A DNA stretch of 6,876 bases. Origin: Planctomycetota bacterium (GTDB lineage: Bacteria > Planctomycetota > Phycisphaerae > UBA1845 > Fen-1342). Positions 1 to 5,357 of the stretch are shown piece after piece. The stretch covers positions 1 through 6,876 of the forward strand of contig JAUWXH010000108.1 in the NCBI GenBank assembly GCA_030616465.1, written 5' to 3'. The position numbers and the translations under genes are program-made. How positions within the stretch are numbered: the stretch's first letter is position 1; the number at the start of each line of letters is the position of its first letter. Below the pieces are notes generated by a model. That model was not told where the DNA came from and made no database searches. It was given only the letters and a program-made list of their open reading frames with translations.

Positions 1-51
1 CACGCCGACCTCGGCATCCTGCTGGCCCACTGGGGTGATACCTGCGAGTAG
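1..51 (+). CDS. 3' end of a secreted dockerin/EF-hand-like protein (partial)
   Basis: Only the last 16 codons and the TAG stop (49-51) lie in the window. The frame beginning at base 1 reads HADLGILLAHWGDTCE. The pattern (A)DLxxLLxxWG followed by a short Cys-containing tail is the usual ending of the calcium-binding dockerin/EF-hand-like repeat at the C-terminus of large exported proteins in Phycisphaerae and related planctomycetes. That association is from general knowledge of those proteomes, not from a search. The rest of the protein is off the left edge, so its catalytic or structural role cannot be told. The reading frame is judged real because the tail matches a recurrent motif and ends in a clean stop before non-coding sequence. 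Confidence 0.6.
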   Translation, partial: HADLGILLAHWGDTCE

Positions 52-71
52 CTTCAACTCGCAACGGAGCT

Positions 72-103
72 GCCGTTACGGCGGCACGCCGCTACGGTGG
101 CAT
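72..103 (+). repeat. Imperfect 16-base tandem duplication
   Basis: GCCGTTACGGCGGCAC (72-87) is followed directly by GCCGCTACGGTGGCAT (88-103), identical at 13 of 16 positions. All three differences are C/T transitions. It lies in non-coding sequence shortly after the stop of the upstream gene. Confidence 0.6.
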
Positions 104-111
104 GGCCGTCC

Positions 112-131
112 CGCCCGTGAAACGACGGGCG
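112..131 (+). terminator. Candidate hairpin terminator of the upstream gene
   Basis: CGCCCGT (112-118) and ACGGGCG (125-131) form a perfect 7-bp stem around the loop GAAACG, starting 60 bases after the stop codon at 49-51. There is no T-run after the stem, so this is at best an atypical intrinsic terminator. The second arm lies in a stretch (127-134) that could pair instead with 160-167. Confidence 0.35.
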
Positions 132-268
132 CGCGGATTTCACGGGTCGCCTGCGACGGGCGCGCCCGCACTTGTTTGCTCCGTTCCGCGCGGCGTCCCA
201 ACCGGCGCGTCCAGGCACCCCCTACACACGGCCTGAGCCCCAAGGCGCCAGGCAGCGCCGGCCGCCGC

Positions 269-295
269 TACGCTACGCGCGGTGAGCGCGTCGTA
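269..295 (+). other. Strong GC hairpin in the leader of the secreted-protein gene
   Basis: ACGCGC (275-280) pairs with GCGCGT (286-291) around the loop GGTGA. Beyond a two-base bulge (CT, 273-274), TACG (269-272) pairs with CGTA (292-295), giving ten base pairs in all. A second small stem GGCGC/GCGCC (244-248/255-259) lies just upstream. Whether this is a terminator, an RNA leader structure or a protein-binding site cannot be decided from sequence; no T-tract follows. Confidence 0.4.
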
Positions 296-300
296 CGGAG

Positions 301-456
301 GTGGCAAAACCGAGCGAGCACAACAACGAGGAGCTTGCGAGGGCATCGAGACCGAGCGCGATTGGGCCGGAGGTGGACCGTCCGTCTCGGCCGTATTACC
401 ATTCGGGACGTCTGTTCCTGGGCGTCGGATTGCAAGCCCATCTGAGACAGTGGTGA
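301..456 (+). CDS. Doubtful small ORF, 51 codons, upstream of the secreted-protein gene
   Basis: A GTG-initiated frame runs 51 codons to TGA (454-456), ending 27 bases before the next gene. It would encode a basic, soluble peptide starting VAKPSEHNNEELARA and ending GLQAHLRQW. By hand count, GC is about 69% at first, 49% at second and 69% at third codon positions, which is compatible with coding but not decisive in GC-rich DNA. Against it: the only GGAG touches the start codon directly, a TGA lies just upstream at 283-285, and I recognise no family. It could be a leader peptide, the remnant of a decayed gene, or chance. Confidence 0.2.
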   Translation: MAKPSEHNNEELARASRPSAIGPEVDRPSRPYYHSGRLFLGVGLQAHLRQW

Positions 457-468
457 TCCGGGGAATTC

Positions 469-474
469 GAGAGG
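469..474 (+). promoter_or_regulatory. Ribosome binding site for the secreted-protein gene
   Basis: GAGAGG lies nine bases before the ATG at 484. It supports that start, which also places a good signal peptide at the N-terminus. Confidence 0.5.
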
Positions 475-483
475 TTCCTTCCC

Positions 484-3138
484 ATGCGAACACTTCGTTC
501 CATCGCCGTCTGGGGTGTTCTCGGTTTATCCTTGGTGGTTTCCGCGTTGGCGCAGGGGTGCGTGGCGCCGCCGGCCGGGCCCGACATCCAGACCCGCGGC
601 GAAGAAATCGTGCGGGCGATGGCCGACGTAAACCGCTGCTGGCTGATTACGCCATCGCCGGAGGTGCGCAACTACAAGTATGAATTTACCCTGGGCGACG
701 GTCCTCCCAGGACGTTCGGGGTTAAGCACCCCGCACGTGCGCACGCGGCTGTCCGTCAGGGGATCACGTATTCGACGGGCATTCACAAACTGGTCGCAGA
801 TCCGGCCGGCGCCTCGTTCAGCGAGATTCAGGCTGGCGAGGATACTCTTGGGCTCTGCTTCCACTTCAAGGAGCCGCTGAAGATCCACTGCGGTAACGGC
901 GTCTGGGGAGGCTGGCGGGGTTACTTCAGCAGTCGCGTCCAGGGGGGCACGCTGCTTCTCGATCGCAGGAAGATGGTCCCGCTTGAGTCGAAGATCGGAG
1001 ACGTTCAGGAAACGTTCGCTCAATACGTCGAAATCGCCGACGGACGCCACGCTCCGCTGTCGATCCGGATCGACAACGACGATATGCATTTTGACTGGAA
1101 GTTCCGCGTGTATGAGCCGGGACTGTGGCTGTTCGACACGAGCCGCTACTGGATCGGCGACGCAGCGGGGGCGCGGACTGTCGCCTCGATCGGCAACGTT
1201 GTGATCAACCTGAGCGACGCGGCGGCGGCCGAGCTGCCGGAAACGGACGTCGCTTCGGCTGCCAGCTCCAAAGCCCGTTCGGTCGAGCGATCGCGGTCGG
1301 AGGGGCGGGCGAAAGTGGAAACGCTCGTCGCCGCCAACCGCGCCTGGCTCGTGCCGCCGTTGGAGCCGCGTCGCAACTTGGTTTACGAATACCGGCAGGA
1401 AGCGCCATACACGGAGCGCGTGATGTTTGACGCGGACGGCAACATCATGGCGCAACTGCAAAGCAGCAAAGACAGTTCCGACAGCCCCACACGCCAACGG
1501 CTCTATCAACTCGACGGGACAAAGATCGTCGCGTCGTTCGGCGAGCCGTATGTGAAGGAAGAGCGTGTGGCCGGGCCCACGAACGTGGCCGGCGAGGCGC
1601 GGCTTCATCAGGAACGGCTGGTCAACGAGCTTGCTGTCGGCCTGGCCTTGGACTGCGCCCTGACGCGGCTGGCGCGCGACCCGTCGGCGTTCAAGACCAC
1701 GGTCGAGCCCACCCAGGACGGCAAAGGATACCGCTTGCTCCTCGACGCCCCCAGCCGCGCGAAGATATTTACCGGCACCATGCTGGCATTCACGTCGTGG
1801 GCGTACATGCACGATGTGCGCTACCGGCGCAGCGAGATTGTCGTGGACGCGGCTACGCACCGGCCTCTGGAGGAAAAGGACTACGGCCACGGCGGGAAGC
1901 TGGTCGCGGCGTACACGTTCTCCGACTACCTGGAAGACCCTGCCGGCGCGGCCCCGGGCAGGATCCAGGCGCTAGTGCCGTACGAGAAGGACGGCGCAGA
2001 CCATTCGCTGGAAATGGACGCTCGTTTTGCGTTCGTGCGTCCCGGCGTGTGGCTAATGCAGCGCTGCCACAGCGAGTTTCGAGGTGGTCAGGGCGGCTCG
2101 ACGAGCACAATCACGGTTTTACCGCCAACAGATGAGAAGTTCGCGCCGGTGAGGGAGCTGCGTGCTCGCCTGGCGACCACGCGGGGGATGATCGCCCAGG
2201 CCAATGCTGCCCCCGCGGGGCGAGCTGTCATCCCCTTCAAGATAGGTCAGGCGATTCCGGCTTGGACGAAAGCCGCCTGGACTGAAACCAGCGGAACGCC
2301 GGAAGGTTCGACCGTGATTGCCGTCAAAGAGGCCGAGATCGAGCGACCTTTGAGCGGCACGTACCGGCTTACACTGAGGCTGGTTTCGACGGCGTACTGG
2401 ACGGAATACAAGACCCGTGTTACCGCCGAGTTGCGCGGTTCGTCGGGCGTGCTGTTGACTGAAACGGCCGTGACTGTCCCGGTTCGCGCGGAAGGGACGC
2501 CGGCGCTGGTCGAGGCGGCGTGCGATTTTCCTGCACTTGCGAAGGAGGGTGGCGTGTCAGCCCTTCCGCGGCAGCTCGTCCTGACCGCTACCGTGGAAAG
2601 AATGACGGCTAGCTATCATGGCCACGGTCGCTGGATGAGGTTCTTCGACCCGTCGCCTGAGGATCACGGCACGCCAAGCGCCGACGGGAAACGTGCCTGG
2701 GGCCCGGAGCAGGCGACCGGCGAGCCGGACACATTCCAGGCCGGCGACATCCGTACCGCGTGGGCCTCGCTGACCCCGGATGATCAGAAAGAATGGCTGC
2801 TATTGGAATACGCCGAGGCCGTCGTTCCCGCTGTGGTGAAGATCTACGAGACGTACAACCCCGGTGCCGTGCACAAGGTGACCGTATTCGCGCCCGACGG
2901 GAGTGAAATGCCCGTTTGGACTGGTGAGGATCCGACCCCGCCTGACAAGCCGATGGGCGTTTCGGAGATTCCCATCAAGACCAATGTCAAGACAAATCGC
3001 GTGAAGGTCTACATTGACTCGCCGAGTGTCCCCGGTTGGAACGAGATCGATGCGGTCGGCCTCGTGGACGGGACCGGCAAGACGCACTGGGCAGTCACCG
3101 TCACCGCCAGCAGCACCTACGCCCAGAAAGGCCGTTGA
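484..3138 (+). CDS. Exported protein with duplicated N-terminal domain and C-terminal galactose-binding-like domain
   Basis: This 884-residue protein has no function I can name. Residues 1-23 form a signal peptide: basic MRTLR, a hydrophobic core, then ALA at 21-23 for signal peptidase I. Cys26 in AQGC gives a weaker lipobox alternative. Two related modules follow, roughly 38-245 and 275-555. NRCWLITPSPEVRNYKYEF (50-68) aligns without gaps to NRAWLVPPLEPRRNLVYEY (285-303), and each module ends near a YEPGLWL (210-216) or VRPGVWL (518-524) strand. The 'vvDaathrPLeek' segment in the second recalls LolA/RseB-like lipoprotein-carrier folds, which is only an inference. Residues about 570-690 look beta-rich. 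Residues about 735-875 (QATGEPDT at 743-750, EW at 770-771, ETYNPGAV, WNEIDAVGL at 852-860) resemble a discoidin/galactose-binding-like beta-sandwich common in planctomycete surface proteins. It probably acts in the periplasm or at the cell surface, perhaps binding a polymer. No catalytic motif is visible. Confidence 0.85.
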   Translation: MRTLRSIAVWGVLGLSLVVSALAQGCVAPPAGPDIQTRGEEIVRAMADVNRCWLITPSPEVRNYKYEFTLGDGPPRTFGVKHPARAHAAVRQGITYSTGIHKLVADPAGASFSEIQAGEDTLGLCFHFKEPLKIHCGNGVWGGWRGYFSSRVQGGTLLLDRRKMVPLESKIGDVQETFAQYVEIADGRHAPLSIRIDNDDMHFDWKFRVYEPGLWLFDTSRYWIGDAAGARTVASIGNVVINLSDAAAAELPETDVASAASSKARSVERSRSEGRAKVETLVAANRAWLVPPLEPRRNLVYEYRQEAPYTERVMFDADGNIMAQLQSSKDSSDSPTRQRLYQLDGTKIVASFGEPYVKEERVAGPTNVAGEARLHQERLVNELAVGLALDCALTRLARDPSAFKTTVEPTQDGKGYRLLLDAPSRAKIFTGTMLAFTSWAYMHDVRYRRSEIVVDAATHRPLEEKDYGHGGKLVAAYTFSDYLEDPAGAAPGRIQALVPYEKDGADHSLEMDARFAFVRPGVWLMQRCHSEFRGGQGGSTSTITVLPPTDEKFAPVRELRARLATTRGMIAQANAAPAGRAVIPFKIGQAIPAWTKAAWTETSGTPEGSTVIAVKEAEIERPLSGTYRLTLRLVSTAYWTEYKTRVTAELRGSSGVLLTETAVTVPVRAEGTPALVEAACDFPALAKEGGVSALPRQLVLTATVERMTASYHGHGRWMRFFDPSPEDHGTPSADGKRAWGPEQATGEPDTFQAGDIRTAWASLTPDDQKEWLLLEYAEAVVPAVVKIYETYNPGAVHKVTVFAPDGSEMPVWTGEDPTPPDKPMGVSEIPIKTNVKTNRVKVYIDSPSVPGWNEIDAVGLVDGTGKTHWAVTVTASSTYAQKGR

Positions 3139-3191
3139 CCCGCGGTAAGACAACTGCGACAAGCACCTCTGGCGTCCGTTCAGATGGCTCA

Positions 3192-3205
3192 GGCGGCCCG
3201 CCGCC
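3192..3205 (+). other. Small GC hairpin next to the deaminase ribosome binding site
   Basis: GGCGG (3192-3196) and CCGCC (3201-3205) pair around CCCG. The stem ends exactly where the GGAAG Shine-Dalgarno sequence (3206-3210) begins. It may affect access of ribosomes, or be chance in GC-rich spacer DNA. Confidence 0.3.
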
Positions 3206-3218
3206 GGAAGTGAAGATC

Positions 3219-3656
3219 ATGGACCCGTTCATGCAAGCAGCGATCGAGGAGGCGCGGCAAGGCTTGGCGGAAGGCGGGATTCCTATCGGCTCGGTGCTGA
3301 TCATCGACGGGCAGATTGTCGGGCGTGGCCGCAATCGCCGCGTCCAACGCGGCAGCGCGATTCTGCACGCCGAAATGGACTGCCTCGAGAACGCCGGTCG
3401 CTTGAAAGCCAGCGACTATCGGCGCGCGGTTCTGTACTCCACGCTGTCGCCGTGCGATATGTGCAGCGGCGCCGTGCTGCTCTACAAGATCCCCAAGGTC
3501 GTGGTGGGCGAGAACCAGGCGTTCCAAGGTCCGGAAGACTACCTGCGTTCGCGCGGCGTCGAGCTCGAAATCCTGAACGATCCCGAGTGCATCCGCCTGA
3601 TGCGCGAGTTCATCCAGGCCAACCCCGAGCTATGGAACGAGGACATCGGGGAGTAG
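3219..3656 (+). CDS. Cytosine deaminase, yeast Fcy1-type (cytidine/deoxycytidylate deaminase fold)
   Basis: A 145-residue zinc enzyme predicted to convert cytosine to uracil and ammonia (EC 3.5.4.1) in the cytosol, in pyrimidine salvage. The zinc site is complete: HAE (His50, catalytic proton-shuttle Glu52) and PCDMC (Cys79, Cys82). Recalled against yeast cytosine deaminase, it keeps the family-specific residues: Asn39 in GRGRN (yeast Asn51), the GSAxLHxE block, TLSPCDMCSGA, VVGEN, Phe102, and the C-terminal WNEDIGE with Trp139 and Asp142, which in yeast caps the base in the active site. Yeast Fcy1 is 158 residues and ends WFEDIGE. This separates it from TadA, from guanine deaminase and from the unrelated amidohydrolase CodA. 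The ATG at 3219 is chosen because GGAAG (3206-3210) sits eight bases upstream; an in-frame GTG at 3210 is less likely. It lies 80 bases after the secreted-protein gene, so co-transcription is possible but not shown. Confidence 0.9.
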   Translation: MDPFMQAAIEEARQGLAEGGIPIGSVLIIDGQIVGRGRNRRVQRGSAILHAEMDCLENAGRLKASDYRRAVLYSTLSPCDMCSGAVLLYKIPKVVVGENQAFQGPEDYLRSRGVELEILNDPECIRLMREFIQANPELWNEDIGE

Positions 3657-3663
3657 ACGGGGG

Positions 3664-3687
3664 GGTGCGAGAAAGGATTCTCGCACC
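3664..3687. terminator. Perfect 10-bp hairpin between convergent genes
   Basis: GGTGCGAGAA (3664-3673) and TTCTCGCACC (3678-3687) pair perfectly around the four-base loop AGGA. The hairpin begins eight bases after the deaminase stop codon and lies 76 bases past the dehydrogenase stop on the other strand. No T-run follows on either strand, so it would be a U-tract-poor, possibly bidirectional terminator or an RNA-stabilising 3' structure. Confidence 0.6.
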
Positions 3688-3708
3688 AGCGGAGAAGAAA
3701 CGCGGCTG

Positions 3709-3749
3709 ACCCTTCGACTGCGCTCAGGGCAGGCACAGCCGTGCCACTC
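3709..3749. repeat. Interspersed palindromic repeat copy plus adjoining hairpin
   Basis: CCCTTCGACTGCGCTCAGGG (3710-3729) has CCCT/AGGG ends and TTCGA near one end. From memory, the core CTTCGACTGCGCTCAGG is a dispersed, high-copy intergenic sequence in several bacterial lineages; its reverse-strand translation ALSAVEG appears as a spurious peptide in many predicted proteins. It is followed by GGCAC-AGCC-GTGCC (3732-3745), a perfect 5-bp hairpin. The element sits between the 3' ends of two convergent genes, a usual place for such repeats, and may help terminate the dehydrogenase transcript. Confidence 0.6.
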
Positions 3750-3763
3750 AGGCAGCGGTGTAC

Positions 3764-5278
3764 TTACGGCTTGCCCGGTCGCCAGACGGGGTCGTGCTTG
3801 TCGAGCTTGGCCGGCTCGAACCAGCGGGTCATGATCATCCGCTGCTGCGTGTAGAAGGTCATGCCTTCCCTGGCCTGGATGTGCAGGTCGCCGAAGAACG
3901 AACTCTTCCAGCCCGTGAATGGGAACCAGGCCATCGGGGCCGGCACGCCGACGTTGACCCCGATCATGCCGGCGTTGAAATCGCGTTTGAATCTGCGGGC
4001 CGCCGGACCTGAGTTGGTGAAGATCACCGCCCCATTGGCGTATTGACAGCGCGCGCCAAGCGCTATCGCGTCATCCAGCGTCTTGACCCGCACGATCGGC
4101 AGCACCGGGCCGAAGATCTCCTCTCGGGCGACGGTCATCTCCGGCTGAACCCGATCGATGACCGTCGGGCCCACGAAGAACCCCTCGGGCGAGTCGGCAA
4201 CGTCCACCTTCCGCCCATCGAGGACAATCTCCGCTCCCTCGCGCTCGGCTGTGTCGATGTAGCCGCGGACACGGTCGAGGTGCGGGCGTGTGATCAGCGG
4301 CCCCATATCGACGGGCGCGTCGGGCACATCGGTGCGGCCGACCCTGATCTTGCCGGCCTCTTGGCGGAACCGCTCGACCAGCTCGTCCGCCACATCTCCA
4401 ACCGGCACAGCCAGGCTACCCGCCATGCACCGCTCACCGGCACAGCCGAACGCCGAATGCAGCATCGCCCGAATGGTCGGCTCCATCTCGGCGTCGGGCA
4501 TGATGATCATGTGGTTTTTGGCCCCGCCGGCCGCCTGCACGCGCTTGCCGTTGGCCGTGCCGGTCTGGTAGATGTAGCGGGCCACCGGCGTCGAGCCGAC
4601 GAACGAGATCGCTTTGATGTCCGGATGCGACAACAACGCGTCCACGCACGGCTTGTCGCCGTGAACGATCGAGAAGACGCCCTGCGGCAGGCCGGCTTCC
4701 AGCAGCAGCTCGCCGATGCGGATGGCCGAGAGCGGCACGCGCGGGGACGGTTTGAGAATGAAGCAATTGCCGCACGTGATCGCGATGGGGTACATCCACA
4801 GCGGGACCATCGCCGGGAAGTTGGACGGCGTAATGCCCGCCACCACGCCCAGCGGGTGACGAATCGTCTCGCTGTCCACCTCCGGGGCGATGTTCTCTAT
4901 GCTCTCGCCCATCAGCAACGACGGCAGCCCGCAGGCAAACTCGATCATTTCCACGCCGCGCTGCACGGAGGCTTGCGATTCGGCGAAGGTCTTGCCGTGC
5001 TCGCGCGAGATCAGGCGCGCGATTTCGTCGCCGTTTCGCTCCAGCAGATCGCGGAAGCGGAACATGACGCGGGCCCGGTCCGACGCGGGCGTGTCCTGCC
5101 AGGCGGGAAACGCTTTCTGCCCCGCCTGCACCGCGCGATGCACGTCCTCTTCAGCGCATAGCGGCGTGCGGGCGATGACCTCCCCGGTAGACGGGTTCCA
5201 GACCTCGCCGAACCGCTCCGTCTGTGCTTCGGCCCACTGTCCGCCGATCAAACACCTGCAGGGGCCGGTCGCCGGCAT
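3764..5278 (-). CDS. mmsA: CoA-acylating methylmalonate-semialdehyde dehydrogenase
   Basis: A 504-residue aldehyde dehydrogenase of the MmsA/IolA family (EC 1.2.1.27). It oxidises methylmalonate semialdehyde to propionyl-CoA, and malonate semialdehyde to acetyl-CoA, using NAD+ and CoA with loss of the carboxyl group. It acts in the cytosol in valine, myo-inositol and beta-alanine breakdown. Visible motifs are ITPSNFPAM (Asn153, oxyanion), LKPSP (Lys176, NAD), SFVGST (225-230), GCAGERCMAGS with nucleophile Cys284, and EEIFGP (Glu387). The general-base Glu of hydrolytic aldehyde dehydrogenases is replaced in AAGGAKNH (249-256), the hallmark of the CoA-dependent family. Arg283 before the Cys, and probably Arg107 in QRGVEMIEFA, are placed to hold the substrate carboxylate. 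The length is normal and no key residue is missing. The start is ATG at 5278, with AGGAGAGG six bases upstream. No valine or inositol pathway partner lies in the window; the preceding gene on this strand ends 79 bases upstream. Confidence 0.93.
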   Translation of the reverse strand: MPATGPCRCLIGGQWAEAQTERFGEVWNPSTGEVIARTPLCAEEDVHRAVQAGQKAFPAWQDTPASDRARVMFRFRDLLERNGDEIARLISREHGKTFAESQASVQRGVEMIEFACGLPSLLMGESIENIAPEVDSETIRHPLGVVAGITPSNFPAMVPLWMYPIAITCGNCFILKPSPRVPLSAIRIGELLLEAGLPQGVFSIVHGDKPCVDALLSHPDIKAISFVGSTPVARYIYQTGTANGKRVQAAGGAKNHMIIMPDAEMEPTIRAMLHSAFGCAGERCMAGSLAVPVGDVADELVERFRQEAGKIRVGRTDVPDAPVDMGPLITRPHLDRVRGYIDTAEREGAEIVLDGRKVDVADSPEGFFVGPTVIDRVQPEMTVAREEIFGPVLPIVRVKTLDDAIALGARCQYANGAVIFTNSGPAARRFKRDFNAGMIGVNVGVPAPMAWFPFTGWKSSFFGDLHIQAREGMTFYTQQRMIMTRWFEPAKLDKHDPVWRPGKP

Positions 5279-5357
5279 GAAAGTCCTCTCCTGCCTGGGT
5301 CACTACCGGTATGGCGTCACGCTGCGCCGCGCTGAATCGTGCCACTCGCGTTCGGCG
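5279..5357 (-). promoter_or_regulatory. Upstream region of the dehydrogenase gene with strong ribosome binding site
   Basis: This 79-base spacer separates the protease-gene stop from the dehydrogenase start. On the minus strand AGGAGAGG (5285-5292) lies six bases before the ATG and is the best Shine-Dalgarno in the window apart from the one before the DUF5678 gene. No convincing sigma-70 promoter is visible, so the gene may be read from the upstream pair or from a promoter I cannot recognise. Confidence 0.5.

Larger units (their letters stand above)
52..483. other. Hairpin-rich intergenic region without a convincing gene
   Basis: This 432-base stretch separates the upstream gene end from the large secreted-protein gene. 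No open frame in it has a convincing protein character, apart from a doubtful 51-codon ORF at 301-456. It is rich in short repeats: a 16-base imperfect tandem repeat (72-87 and 88-103, three mismatches), a 12-base direct repeat CGACGGGCGCGC (123-134 and 154-165), and several perfect GC stems described separately. I see no tRNA, rRNA or recognisable riboswitch, and no strong -35/-10 pair. It probably holds the terminator of the upstream gene and the promoter and leader of the gene at 484. Confidence 0.5.

Noticed and set aside
35..445. Open frames covering the left intergenic region on either strand
   Set aside because: Arg/Pro/Ser-rich, low-information translations, no supporting start signals, and they overlap hairpins and repeats; typical of non-coding GC-rich DNA.
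526..1890. Long open frame of 454 codons on the minus strand opposite the secreted-protein gene
   Set aside because: Its translation is Arg/Ala/Val/His-rich without domains and mirrors the codon bias of the plus-strand gene, which has a signal peptide, internal repeats and a recognisable C-terminal domain.
3036..3218. Longer form of the deaminase starting inside the preceding gene
   Set aside because: The added 61 residues (MERDRCGRPRG...) are the out-of-frame end of the secreted protein plus spacer. The family begins close to MDPFMQAAIEEA, and a GGAAG site precedes the ATG at 3219.
4043..5161. Open frame of 372 codons on the plus strand opposite the dehydrogenase gene
   Set aside because: Arg/His/Asp-rich shadow of a very well conserved gene; no family resemblance and no ribosome binding site.
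5331..5352. TGGCACGATTCAGC on the minus strand as a sigma-54 promoter for the dehydrogenase gene
   Set aside because: The -24 half TGGCAC is good but the -12 half lacks TTGC and its GC is one base out of register.
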